From: Pseudomicrostroma phylloplanum | Lineage: Eukaryota > Basidiomycota > Exobasidiomycetes > Microstromatales | DNA: 64,000 bases | Assembly (NCBI GenBank): GCA_039545275.1 | Contig: BCHS01000001.1 | Coordinates: forward strand, 1,814,853 to 1,878,852 | Reading direction: 5' to 3' | In this document: positions 44,119-54,461 of the stretch, piece by piece | Numbering within the stretch: position 1 is the first letter of the stretch | Layout: every line of letters starts with the position of its first letter | Program-made: the position numbers and the translations under genes | The notes under the pieces: generated by a model | Told to the model about the DNA's origin: nothing | Databases searched by the model: none | Seen by the model: only the letters and a program-made list of their open reading frames with translations

Positions 44119-45360
44119 CGGACACGACGTGGTCGCGCAGCCACCCCTGCGTCCGCCGCTCTCCTCGGACCGAGGATGACCGAGAGGAGATCTTGGCAAA
44201 AGCCCTTTGCCGGCAATCGTATTGTTTTGGTAGCTAGCGTATGACTCGTACCTCCGTTTCTTCGGCTTTGCTCACCTTTGCTGATCTATCGCGATAGGTT
44301 TACCGAAGGCAGTGCTCGACGGCGGATGTTGCGATTGTGCTCGACTCGCAGGCGCCCGGGTATGTCCTGGGAGTTGTTGTGTGAGAATCCGCACGCCGGA
44401 CTGAGACAGAGTGGGTATAGTCTGTGTTGTCGGTCTACACGAGGTGGAGCACAAGCCGTTGCTGTATGCGTTTCGGAGAAAGGGATGGCGAGGTGGTTGA
44501 AGAGAACAAGGGGGGAGGACGATTGGTGCGTAAAAGTCCGGGGGGTGAGGGGGCGTGAAGGTCAGGAGAATAGACTATGAGCGGCCGGGTGACGAGGAGC
44601 GTGGGAGCGGGGTTTGAAGTGATGTCTCGCTCACCCAGAAATGGCGGGGGNAAGGGAACAGAGGCGCAGGGCAGGCAGCAGCCATAGCTTGAGGCAAGGC
44701 GTGGCTCAGCTTGCGCCGCCTTGCTCGTCGTCCCTCCAGCTCCGCCTGACGATGCTGTGCCTTGCTCTCCACCTCGGCCATCTCCGGCAAGGATCACTTC
44801 ATCCTCTGCATCCATATTTCCTCCCGCGGAAGCGACTCCCCACCCGGCAATCCCATCCCTTCTTGCGCCCCTGCACCCATATTCGTCCGTCGTCACATCT
44901 CACACGGTTCAGCCATGGCAATGCCCCGACGCGAAGGTGGAGCAGGAGCGCGGCAGGGCATGCAATGACACCTCACCCCAGCTCGCAGGCAGGAGACACC
45001 TCACTCACTCTATAGAAGTACTGGTGGCAGAGGCATGCATCGCCCGCCTGGCTCACCCTCGTCCTTGAGGCGCTACACAGACTTGGGTGCGACGGTCAAG
45101 AGCTCCTCATATACTCGCCCACCTTCCCTTGAGTGACTTCCTCTTCCTCCTCCTTCCCTCCCTCCCTCACCCACCACTCCCTCGCCACATCGTCTCTACT
45201 CTTTACTCTACCGCCTCACGCTCTACATCCCCTACCCGTCGCTCACTCCCTACCATTTGCGCTTGCGTTCTCACCATCACACTCATTCTCTTCTTCGCCT
45301 CAGTCCCGTACCTCAACCACCCCCTCCTTCGATACAGCTCCATCTCTTCTCTTGCGCAAG
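44119..45360. other. Kinase upstream region with candidate 5' exons; promoter of secreted gene
   Basis: On the minus strand, 44635-44781 is a 49-codon frame with a true ATG (MAEVESKAQHRQAELEGRRA) ending at a GTGAGC donor. A second open segment ends at a GTGAGC donor at about 44278. Either could be an upstream kinase exon or a 5'-leader exon. No acceptor in phase with the 44118 frame was found. An ambiguous base lies at 44651. The last ~250 bases are CT-rich and form the leader of the plus-strand gene at 45361. Confidence 0.4.
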
Positions 45361-47071
45361 ATGAAGCTCCACGTCGTCTTCCTCGCCTTGTCCCTCTCTC
45401 TGGTCCAGACCGTTGCCGTGAGTAGTGCTCAGAGGAGGACCGCGGGTGTCCACGGCCTTGACAATAGCGAGACCTCATCACCTGTCTTCGCTAGTATACT
45501 AACCTTCTCCGCATCCCACTCGCCATCTCATACAGGCCTCTGAGGGACAGAACCTCGCTCTCAGGTGAGCCCTCCGACACACACACACCTGATTGGTCTG
45601 TCGACTGACCGGCCGCGTCTTCTTCCAACCTCTTCGCCCTCAACCCCTCAGCCACAGAGGCCAGCCATCCAGTCAAGGCGACGACGAGAGCTCTGGTAGC
45701 ATGTCAAGCTTTCAAGAGGCCATGGATGACGCTATGTCTGCCATTCAAGACGCCATGGGCAGCGCCGAGACTTCTGGCAGTGATGCTGGTGACGAGGCCA
45801 GCACCGGAATGCAACAGGCAGCCCAAGAGGTCGCCAATGCTCAAGACATCGCTAGCCAGTTCTTCGGCAACAAGGACGACAACAAGAGCGAAAAGGAGCG
45901 TAGCCTCTCTGACGATGCCCAGACTGCTCAAACAGGAGCAACTCACGACTTCAATGCCGGACTCCGAGGAGGAATGCTCGACGTGACCACCGCTCAGCAC
46001 GCCGCTAACCAGTACCTCGGCGCCAAGAACAAGAGGCAGACCGCTCCCCCTCCCGGTGCACCCGCTCAACAGTCTCCTTTCGCAGGCTTCAAGGGCTTCT
46101 TCGACCAGATCTTCGGCCCAAAGGGTCAGAAGCCTTCGGAAGACGATGACAAGACCGAGGCTCAGGCTGACAAGCCCGAAGCTGAGGCGAAGCCCAAGGA
46201 TGCAAAGCCTGAAGCTGAAGCCAAGCCCAAGGATGACAAGCCCAAGGATGACAAGCCCAAGGATGACAAGCCCAAGGATGACAAGCCCAAGGATGACAAG
46301 CCGGAAGCCGAGGCGAAGCCCAAGGATGCCAAGCCTGAAGCTGAAGCCAAGCCCATGGGTGACAAGGCTGGAGCTGAGGCGAAGCCCACCGATGACAAGG
46401 TTGTGGCAGACTCCAAGACTCAGGACGGCAAAGCTGAGGCTGAGTCTAAGACCAAGAACGACAAAGCTGAGTCCAAGACCAAGAACGACAAGGCCGAGTC
46501 TCAAGACACTAAGGGCGACGAGGCTAGTCAAAGCAAGAAGCCTGCCTCAGAGCCTCAGGATAGCAAGTCTGGCATAGACACCGCCACTGACGCTCAAGAC
46601 CACGGCTCTGCCGAGGCTGCTACCCTGGCTCGTCGGGGGGTTCACTTCCACAAGCAGAAGCATCAAGCCGCATTCAACGTCGCCAGGGACCTCCCCGAGA
46701 AGCGCCGTGTTCGACCTTCTGGAGAGAACCGTCATGGATCTTCTCGTACCACCTACTACAGGACAAAATCGGTCAATGCTTTCCTCTCCTCTGCTGCAGC
46801 CATGGAGACTAAGGAAACCAAGGACGGCCAGGCTTGGCTGCACGGTATCACTGGCAAGTATGGTCGAGAGGTCGCCGAGGAGGATCAAGCCTCTGAGGCT
46901 GACAATGCCAACAAGGACGATGCTCAGCTCGAAAAGCGAAGGGACCAGGACGCTGACAGCTACAAGGAGATGACTACTAGCGGAGCCCTCTCATGCTGGG
47001 ACGACACCATCGCCAGGATCCTCGCTGCTCTCTTTCCGGTCGCCATCTTTGTCCTCGTCGGCCTTGTCTGA
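45361..47071 (+). CDS. Secreted repeat-rich protein with dibasic sites and C-terminal hydrophobic tail
   Basis: Exons 45361-45417, 45536-45564 and 45652-47071 give 501 aa. Exon 1 is exactly a signal-peptide core (MKLHVVFLALSLSLVQTVA). The mature protein is Ala/Asp/Lys/Glu-rich. The middle is a tandem block of PKDDK pentapeptides inside larger PEAEAKPKDAK units, then KTKND-type repeats. Dibasic, Kex2-like sites occur at NKRQ, LARRG, EKRRV and EKRRD. The protein ends in a hydrophobic 19-residue segment (IARILAALFPVAIFVLVGLV) behind SGALSC, consistent with a GPI-attachment signal or a membrane anchor. It probably sits in the cell wall or is processed and secreted. No family is recognised. Confidence 0.82.
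46226..46300. repeat. 15-bp coding tandem repeat, five identical copies
   Basis: 'cccaaggatgacaag' occurs five times without mismatch. It is flanked by two ~47-bp near-copies (about 46181-46228 and 46307-46353). Every period is a multiple of three, so length change keeps the frame. Confidence 0.95.
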
Positions 47072-47441
47072 ACGAATCGAAGTCCCCCTTTACTGTCGAG
47101 TAGATGCGTCAAGCTCATCACAAATTCGATACTCATAGCTCACTTAGGCCTCAAGCCGATTGTCTACCAGGCGTCTATCGCCCTTTTTCCCCTCCCAGTC
47201 ACCACTATCGTAATGTCCTTCCTCTACTTGGTCTAGTCTATCCCCTTAGTTCGCAATATACCCGCTTGTAGTGTGGCTCCTCAGATACTTCAATGTCTCT
47301 CTGTCGTTGTCACGGCGTATCGTACCGTATCGCAATCTATTCTTCGAACAGCTTCACTTCCTCGTCCGATATCGAACACGCTCTGGTATGGTATGGTATT
47401 GCTGAGTCTGATCCTTCCGACATCTACCGTCTCGAGGCCAC
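47072..47441. other. Convergent 3' intergenic region
   Basis: AT-richer spacer between the stops of the secreted gene and CWC24. No gene was seen. Confidence 0.6.
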
Positions 47442-48608
47442 TCAGGCGTCATCGTCTTCCTGTTGCGCTCCAACTTCCACACCTGCCAGGATAGCTCCAT
47501 CTGTATCCTCATCCGCACCCCATCCCCTCCTGACCTCCCTCTTCTGCTCATCCTTGTCCCTCCTCCTCTTCTCCATCCTCTCAATGACCTTGGAAGCGCT
47601 ATTGAAGATCCCACCCGTCTGAGCTCCACAGGCAAAGCACTTTGGCGTCTTGCTAAAGCGCTTGATGGCGCATGCGGAGCAGAAGTAGTGTCCACACCGT
47701 GTCTGTACCGGATCTGTAAAGGGCTGCCGGCAGATCAGACAGGCGAAAGGGATCTCCTCCTCGTCGTCATCGTCATCAGCGTCTTCTTCGCCAGGACCAA
47801 GGTCGCGCCGGGAGGTGGAGTTGGGAAGGTAGGCAGCCTCCATCTGCCAGCCGGCTAGGTAGTCGGAACGATCGTGGAGGAACTTGCACGTATCTCCGAA
47901 CCCACAGTATCCCGTCTCCTTGTAGTCTTTGCATACATCTGGTTGGTAATCTACCACGGTTACGGTGCGGATGTTACTAGGAGCGCGGATGGGGCCACGT
48001 TGTGTGTACTTGTTCTTGTGGTCGGATTGAGGGAGGGCAGAGGAGTAGGAGGAGAGACCGCGATACACCCCATCGTCGTTCGTACCAGAGGCAGCAGGTG
48101 GTGCGGAGGTTTTCTTGGAGGAGGGGTCCTCCTCATCGAACCAGTCCACGCCCCGAGTGGCGTCGTCTCTGTTGCTTCCTAAAACTCCAGCACCACCAGC
48201 TTTGACGCGAGCCGAGACAGAGGAGTATTCGTCCTCTCTCAGCAGCGGGTCATCGCCTTCTTCCTCGGCAGCCTGCTCAGCTGCGAGCCTATTGCGCTTG
48301 GCTAGGGAGAAGCCGGTGGATTGTATGAGCGGATTGGAGTAGTCCACCTTGCGTGCCTTATGGATGACAGTTGGACGAGAGGACGAAGCCTCCTCATCGT
48401 CGTCGTCCTCGTCATCCCTTCCGGCTCGTCCGGTGGACCGACTGAGAGGAGTGGCGGCGGAAGTGGACGCAGCGGAGGATGTGGCGACGTTGGAGCTCGT
48501 GGAGGAGGATGCGGCCGGCGTAGGGCGTGAGCGCTTCTTCTTGAACATGGGCGCAGCAGGCGAGGTAGAAGATGAGGCTACCGCTGAGGTCGATTCATGA
48601 GATGCCAT
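47442..48608 (-). CDS. CWC24: Pre-mRNA splicing factor CWC24 (CCCH + RING; RNF113 family)
   Basis: Intron-less, 388 aa from the ATG at 48608. A Ser/Ala-rich N-terminus with KKKRSRP is followed by an acidic run, a conserved family segment (ARKVDYSNPLIQSTG), then the CCCH finger CKDYKETGYCGFGDTCKFLH (C-x8-C-x5-C-x3-H). The C3HC4 RING starts at CLICRQPF, with CGHYFCSACA and KCFACG. In yeast this protein joins the activated spliceosome and guards the 5' splice site before the first step. The gene is complete, has a Glu/Asp-rich tail and is divergent from the Mis18 gene. Confidence 0.95.
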   Translation of the reverse strand: MASHESTSAVASSSTSPAAPMFKKKRSRPTPAASSSTSSNVATSSAASTSAATPLSRSTGRAGRDDEDDDDEEASSSRPTVIHKARKVDYSNPLIQSTGFSLAKRNRLAAEQAAEEEGDDPLLREDEYSSVSARVKAGGAGVLGSNRDDATRGVDWFDEEDPSSKKTSAPPAASGTNDDGVYRGLSSYSSALPQSDHKNKYTQRGPIRAPSNIRTVTVVDYQPDVCKDYKETGYCGFGDTCKFLHDRSDYLAGWQMEAAYLPNSTSRRDLGPGEEDADDDDDEEEIPFACLICRQPFTDPVQTRCGHYFCSACAIKRFSKTPKCFACGAQTGGIFNSASKVIERMEKRRRDKDEQKREVRRGWGADEDTDGAILAGVEVGAQQEDDDA

Positions 48609-48820
48609 TGTAGGGGAATTGAGATGTGAGGTATGGGTGACAAGGTCCAGAAGTGTCAATCCCGAGGTTGAGCCATGCTTCTTCTGAGCTGCTTCCGCTT
48701 GGCTGCACCTCTTTCTCTTTCCGCTTCTGCCGCTACGCCAGGACCATTAGACTACTGATTGCATCCACTCCCTTCCTCGCACCTTGCTATCTCACCTTCG
48801 ACCACTGACTACCCTGGGCA
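48609..48820. promoter_or_regulatory. Short bidirectional promoter, CWC24 / Mis18
   Basis: 212 bases between the CWC24 ATG and the first plausible ATG on the plus strand (48821). Confidence 0.5.
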
Positions 48821-48934
48821 ATGCCCCAAGCCTCTGCGAGAGACAAGGGAAAGTCTCGTGCCATACAACCTCATCCGCAGCCGGAAGCCTCTGTGGCATC
48901 GCTCATCACTCTCGCGACCGGCTCTCGCGCCCAC

Positions 48935-48987
48935 CCGCATCCGCATCCGCATCCGCATCCGCATCCGCATCGCATCCGCATCCGCAT
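48935..48987. repeat. CCGCAT hexamer repeat with one 5-base unit
   Basis: Six 'ccgcat' units (48935-48970), one 'cgcat' unit lacking a C (48971-48975), then two more hexamers. Encodes His-Pro repeats in the frame of the ATG at 48821. The short unit shifts that frame into the Mis18 frame. Confidence 0.95.
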
Positions 48988-49020
48988 CCTCTTCCTCCTT
49001 CTCTCCCCCAACCACCTCAT

Positions 49021-51030
49021 ATGACGATGCCCCTCTCCCCGCCAAAGACTTCCCCCTCTCCTCCTGGTCTTCCTCCTTTTCCAGGAGAAGAGCCCAACGA
49101 TGTCTTCAGCCAGGCCGGACCTTCTCGTCGGCCTATGCAGCATGCGCCTGCGATCAGAGGACCGCCGATCGATGTAGATGCTGTAGAGCCATCGTCTACG
49201 CCTGTAGAGGTGGACCTGGTCGTGCAATGTAAGGCTTGTAGGACCATTGTGGGGGATTCATCTGCGTATGTTGCTGCCAGGAAGGATCTTGGCCTCCTTG
49301 TCCTATCTAGTGAGTACGCGTTTTGGGAGAGAGCTCCTCCTTTGACTGCCGACACCCGCCTGACCTCTTCTCTGTTTTCTCCTACTCGCACAGGCGTAGC
49401 TCAGCATGTCGTGTTGTCTACTCCCCCGTCGACGTCTCAAGACCCGGATCTGAACAGTCTCTACATGCCCTTGGACATCACATGTGGATCTTGTGGCAGT
49501 CCTCTGGGCAAAGTGTACAGGATGACAGCTGCTGGGTTAGATGAGTTGAGGGACGGATATAGTTTCGAGAGAGACCGTATTTCTGTGTGAGTACGGGACA
49601 GGGCCTGGTTTCCGCAATTCAAACGGCGGATCTGAACCATCGTCACCCGTCATTGCCCATCACTCAGATATCAGCTGGGTACGGGAGTTCGCTCGCCTAT
49701 GCTCGCGCCTCTACATCCTGATCGTCAGGCCAATCGCAGGGATCAAGACTGGCGGCGGCCGCCCGCAGGATCTAATGGAGCCTCGGAAGACGTCTACTCC
49801 CCTCAAGAACACCATCAAGATCGCTCTCCTCCTCCTCCCCACGTCCCGCCTCACGAACGGATGATGGGAGGTGTTCCCCCCACACCTGGGCAGGGACATC
49901 TTCCATATCACCAGCAAGCCACTCCAGGGGGACCGGGACCCTACAGCATGTACAACCGTCCTCCAAGCCTGGCTCCCATGCGGCGGACTCCAAGTGTAGC
50001 TGGTCCCATGTCTATACGAGGCAGTGTGGGCCCCCTGTCCATGCGAGGCTCCATGACTCCCGGTCCAGCTGGCGGAACAGGCGCGACTGTAGCCAGCCTG
50101 AAGCAGAAGGCCATCATGATCGAAATGGGCGATCGGATCAAGTCTCTCGAGGGCGGGATTGGGAGCATGGATGAGAGGGTGCGAAGCATGCTGGATGAGA
50201 GAATGGGGCCCGTCGAGGGTCTCTTGAGGGAGATCATCAGAGGACAGGCAAACCTTGCCGGGGGAGTGGGCAGTGGCACCGGCAGTGGTAGTAGCGCGGA
50301 GAGGGCAGAGGAGCGGAGACAGCCAACATCCGCTTCTGCTTCGACGACGACACCTCAGCGTCCACCGACATCAGGCCTCAATGGCTCCTCTGGCGGCGAA
50401 GGGGGAACAAGCGCGACTCGCTCCACTGCCGTCACTCCCACGGCGAGCAATGGCGGGATGCCCCCGCCCACATCTGTGCCCCGGAGCACAGGCAGCTCGA
50501 ATCGGATACCCAAGTCGATCCTCTCGAATCTGAGTGGGACACCTCTGCGCAAGAGGATCGTGGATCAGCGCAAGGCGGCGGCACAGTCACCGGGAAGCGT
50601 TGCAGCAGAGAAGATTCAGCCTGCTCAGGCTCAGGGTCAGGCTCAAGCTCAGGTCCAGGGAAATGCAGCCTTCAAGTCCCCGGCTGGGATGGCTTCCCCG
50701 CGCTCAGGTCTACCCGCGCAAGGAACAGTAATGGCCGGCTCCCCTCACAAGCCTTCTCTGGCGGCTCTCCACCAGAGACAGAGCTCGCCTTCTCTGGCTG
50801 TCTCAGGTCAAGGCTCAGGCCAAGAAGGTCCTACAGCTGCGCTTCCTACGGCACAATATGAGCACGACGAGCTGGACGGACTCGACAACAGCTTCGATGG
50901 TCTGGACGGGGACGTTTTAGAAGCCGATGGAGGGGCAGAGAGAGGGCTGAATGAAGGGGAGAGGAACGGGGGGATTCAGAGGGCTGGAGGATCTAGTGCT
51001 GCGAGAGGGAGGAAGAGGAAGGCGGTGTGA
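49021..51030 (+). CDS. Mis18-family (yippee-like) centromere protein with long C-terminal extension
   Basis: Exons 49021-49309, 49394-49586 and 49668-51030 give 614 aa. The Mis18 domain (about residues 60-165) has two CxxC zinc knuckles, CKACRTIVGDSSAYVAA and CGSCGSPLGKVYRMT, then LDELRDGYSFERDRIS. In fission yeast and animals Mis18 licenses CENP-A loading at centromeres. The 440-residue extension is Pro/Ser/Gln-rich with one predicted coiled coil (about 270-315: MGDRIKSLEGGIGSMDERV) and a basic end. Coding-like sequence from an ATG at 48821 (MPQASARDKGKSRAIQ) joins this frame only across the defective hexamer unit at 48971. The true N-terminus may therefore be about 66 residues longer. Confidence 0.87.
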
Positions 51031-51769
51031 ATGCGTGCGTAGGCGCTGTGTAGACCGACCGTGTGTCATATGGGATACAGCTGGGAGGCGGTTCTTGGCA
51101 ATCGCTACACTATTCACCCTATCGTACATAGTGGCAAGGCTCGGGCAGTCACAGTCAAGACTCAGGATGTGTGGCAGTGGATGGGCCAGACGTCCCTCCA
51201 GATCCAATCGGCTCCGACCCCGCATCCTGTCCGCCTTGTGATCAACGGCCTGGCCAGGGCCCAGTGGGACCTCACGTTCCCTTGTATCACTTCCTGACAC
51301 AATACCGGCATGACGGCAATCTAGCCTCGGCAATATTGAGAGCGAAAGCAGTAGAACAAGGATCGAAGTATGACCCCAAGTGATAAACGAACGAACGAAC
51401 GTGGCGGATGGAGAAGCGCACGTACCACCATATGCGTAAACCTCTAAGCGAGGAGGGTGCGGAGATGAAGGCAGGACGATTGCTTCTGATTGTGGGGCAG
51501 AAACAGAAGAGAAGCTAGACATGCTCGTTGTTCGGTGAGAAGCGGAAGTCTAGATTGGTTTCGCTATGTGGGTTCGCTTGGCAGGGCGTACAGGGGAGGA
51601 TGAGTGGAGGGAGAGGTGGAGAAGGGCTAAAGTGGTTGCTACAGTGGGGCTGGTAGGGGTGGGGATGGGATCGCTCCGTCCTACCTCCTCTATGGTGCCC
51701 ACAATGCATCTAGGTACACTACTCCCAGACCTTCGTTGAGCTCTTACAAGGTCATTGGCGAGGAGCAGG
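51031..51769. other. Unresolved region between Mis18 and a membrane-protein frame
   Basis: A 201-codon minus frame (50917-51522, true ATG) overlaps the Mis18 3' end. On the plus strand a short frame at 51566-51733 (MWVRLAGRTGEDEWRERW) encodes a hydrophobic helix before a stop. Another plus frame is open from about 51645 through 52227. None can be confirmed. A 4-base 'aacg' run lies near 51389. Confidence 0.35.
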
Positions 51770-52678
51770 ATGAAGCGCCCCTCACTGGTGTACAGTCCCT
51801 CGTCCTCACGCACCTCATCACGATCCTCCTCTCCGCCCTCGAGCAGCTACTTTTCCTCCCTCACCCCGCTCCACTCTCTCCCCTCGAGTCCACCACGAGG
51901 ACACAGGCGCAAGCTATCCTGGCCACTGCAGCAGCTGCTGCGCCTCCCTACGCTGCACCTCTCCTTGGCCTCGGCAGCGCACTACCTCTGTCTGCTCCTC
52001 TCGCTGCGCCTCCTCCTGCGTACGCCGCGCCTGATCACGCTTGCGCTCACACTCACGCTGGTCCTGTCCCTCGAGGGGAGAGCGAGGGCGGAGCGACTGG
52101 GTTTGAGAAACACCATGGGCGGAATTCTGGGCGGGGTGGGGCTGGGATTGGCGGGGTGGACCCTGAGGGAAACGGCCTTGGAGCGGCATTGGCAATGGAA
52201 CTGGAGGGCACGACAAGGAGAGACTGATGAAGATGAGGATGCCTATCTCGGGCCAGGAGACTATCTCTCGAGAAGGCTCTGCCAGGGTGCAAGGATCGAT
52301 CTTCGAGGAGACGAAGTAGATGGTCTCGATGTCAGCATTTGTGGCCTGGGGGCGAGCCTGGGTGGAAGCACGCTCGCGAAGCCACGGACAGACGAGTCAT
52401 ATGAGAAGGATCTTAATAAGAAGCTCTCGGAGGCTGCCGCGGTATATGCAAGAGGAAAGGCAGGCTCAAAAGAAGTGCGTATTGGCGAAGTAGGTGAGAG
52501 CGAAGAAGGCGCTTGTAGCACATCCTTTGCCAGTGGGACCTTGCCAGGCCATCATCGCCATGTATGTGACACGGCAGGCCAGCTGTGGGCTGCAAATGGA
52601 GGTGAGATTTCTGCAATGGTTGTCATCATTGGAGATGGTGGTGATGGCGTGAATATCGCCCTCGCCTGTGGAAATTGA
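51770..52678 (+). CDS. Tentative membrane protein, model uncertain
   Basis: 302 codons from an in-frame ATG. A Ser/Arg-rich N-terminus (MKRPSLVYSPSSSRTSSR) is followed by hydrophobic stretches at about 70-110 (HYLCLLLSLRLLL, LITLALTLTLVLSL) and 118-135 (MGGILGGVGLGLAGW), then an acidic soluble tail. A second plus frame (to 52227) overlaps it and also looks protein-like (GVQSLVLTHLITILLSALEQ), so the true product may use both frames through an intron or a base error. No family is recognised. Confidence 0.42.
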   Translation: MKRPSLVYSPSSSRTSSRSSSPPSSSYFSSLTPLHSLPSSPPRGHRRKLSWPLQQLLRLPTLHLSLASAAHYLCLLLSLRLLLRTPRLITLALTLTLVLSLEGRARAERLGLRNTMGGILGGVGLGLAGWTLRETALERHWQWNWRARQGETDEDEDAYLGPGDYLSRRLCQGARIDLRGDEVDGLDVSICGLGASLGGSTLAKPRTDESYEKDLNKKLSEAAAVYARGKAGSKEVRIGEVGESEEGACSTSFASGTLPGHHRHVCDTAGQLWAANGGEISAMVVIIGDGGDGVNIALACGN

Positions 52679-52927
52679 GATTAATGTAGCATGCAATACC
52701 TACCTACCACCATGCGCCTGTATGCGCTTGACCGTGGGCGTGAGTGTGTTCCGTGACGGAGCTTGAAATTGACCGCGCACAGCGGTTCTGTGCTGCGCTT
52801 CGCCTCCCACGCCCCGCCTGCCTGCCCGCCAGGTGCTGCCCGCCGCCTCACACCAGGTCTTCCTCAGAATTTCTACTTCCTGCTACCTGTTCCTCACCCA
52901 CACGTCCCCCCTCACATACTCCTCAAT

Positions 52928-53894
52928 ATGGTGATTATCTGCTACGATGATGGGTGATATGCCGCCTTATACCTCTCCGATCGACGATCATGGCTTGCCC
53001 TCGACATCGGTCTGAAACGCTCAGACATTGAGGCGCTCCAGAGCGTAGTCCTCTCCTCTTCTGGAAGACTTCTCGCCCTGGGACTTGGGTCGCAAGACCT
53101 TCTCATTGCCCGGCTCTGCCTTGTCCTGTCTCTCCCTCTCTGGAAGAGCAGGTTGGCTACTTCGTCGCTTCAGCATCGTCATGACTGAAGGGAGCAGATC
53201 CCACCCTAACTCCAGTCCGGTTGGCTAGTCCAATCGATCGACTGCGAGGGGCCATGGGGTCTGCTTCTTTTAGGAATCGGAGAGGGTCACTGCGTTTCGC
53301 ATATATCCCCACACTCTCCGTTGAACGTTTTTGCTGAATCGTCGTCTTCTGGCCTTCCCTACGCACCCGTTCACAGCCTAAGCAAATCACCGACATCAAG
53401 AGCTTCCTCGAGATTGCCCGCAGGAAGGACGCCAGGTGTGAGTACACAGACGCTTTTGCCAGCTGCCTTGTTTTTCCGATCGAACATTAAGCTGATTTTT
53501 TCTACCACCTTATGCTCATCCTCTGCCAGCTGCCCGGGTCAAGAAGACCCTCAAGGCCAACGGCTCTACCCAGACCAAGTTCAAGGTCAGGTGCAAGACC
53601 TACCTCTACACCCTCGTCGTAGAGGACTCGGAGAAGGCTGAGAAGCTGAAGCAGAGTCTGCCACCTAGTGAGTAGTCGATGATCTGGCGTACATCGGCAT
53701 CGGAGGGGCAGCTGTAAGGGACGCAGCAGCATCGCAGCTTCAGGAGAGGGGGCCATAAAGACACGAGCCTGTCCGTTGGCATGTCGATGTACTGTTCCAG
53801 AGAATGGCGACTGACCTCGCAACCTCCTTCTTTCTTCCTTCTACCAGCCCTCAACGTGACAGAGGTCGGCGCCAAGGGCAAGGGCAAGAAGTAA
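52928..53894 (+). CDS. RPL38: 60S ribosomal protein eL38
   Basis: Exons 52928-52930 (ATG only), 53377-53437, 53530-53667 and 53848-53894 give 82 aa. The sequence [34 protein letters not shown] and [11 protein letters not shown] is diagnostic. A Lys/Gly tail (GAKGKGKK) extends beyond most eukaryotic forms. The first exon is inferred: exon 2 begins at codon 2 (Pro) right after a CACAG acceptor, and the only ATG followed by a donor-like GT upstream is at 52928, after a CT-rich leader. An ATG-only exon is also seen in RPL43 in this window. The first intron is 446 bases. Confidence 0.9.
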
Positions 53895-54461
53895 ACGAAT
53901 GAGACGCACGCATCTCCCCTCAATCGATTTACTTCTCTAGCCTTCATGTGAGCATTGTTTCACCTTGTACAATTTGTTCCCGTGACTCCTTCATACATCA
54001 CACATTGTCATCATCATCATCGCTATGAGTCTCGAGAGTGGGAGTGTGAAAGTGAGCGTGGTCACGGCTCAGCACGAGAGGGCATCGGCCACAGTCGAGC
54101 AGGCAGACAGAAGATGTCAAGGTATCTCTTTGAGTTGAAAAATTGCGAAGGCGATGTGACTCAATTGGAAAAGGCGGAGGGGAAACGCAAGGGAAAGATG
54201 AGAGAGGGAGCAATGACTTGGTGTAAAGCCCCAGGCAAGGGAATTGAAGATAGACGGATGATATGATGTTGGGTGTAGAAAAAGAAAGCGTGACTCTGCT
54301 GCCCTGTCTTGTCGTGTCTTTGTCCTTGTCCTGGCCTTGCCCTTGCCCTTGCCTTGCCCTGTTGTCTATAGCCTGCCTCTGCTCTGCTCCATTCTGCCCT
54401 CCGTCATCTCGATACCAACCCCTCTTGTCCTCACAGGCCCATCCGCTACCTCTTCGTCTTT
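53895..54461. other. Convergent intergenic region
   Basis: 3' ends of RPL38 and the velvet gene. No gene was seen. A pyrimidine-rich run of 'cttgcc' iterations lies near 54320-54360. Confidence 0.6.

Noticed and set aside
45704..46531. 275-codon minus frame antisense to the secreted repeat protein
   Set aside because: It is the reverse reading of the PKDDK repeats (Leu/Gly runs); the plus frame has signal peptide and proper introns.
50917..51522. 201-codon minus frame overlapping the Mis18 3' end
   Set aside because: It has a true ATG and one hydrophobic segment, but it overlaps coding DNA and has no further support; mentioned only in the regional note.
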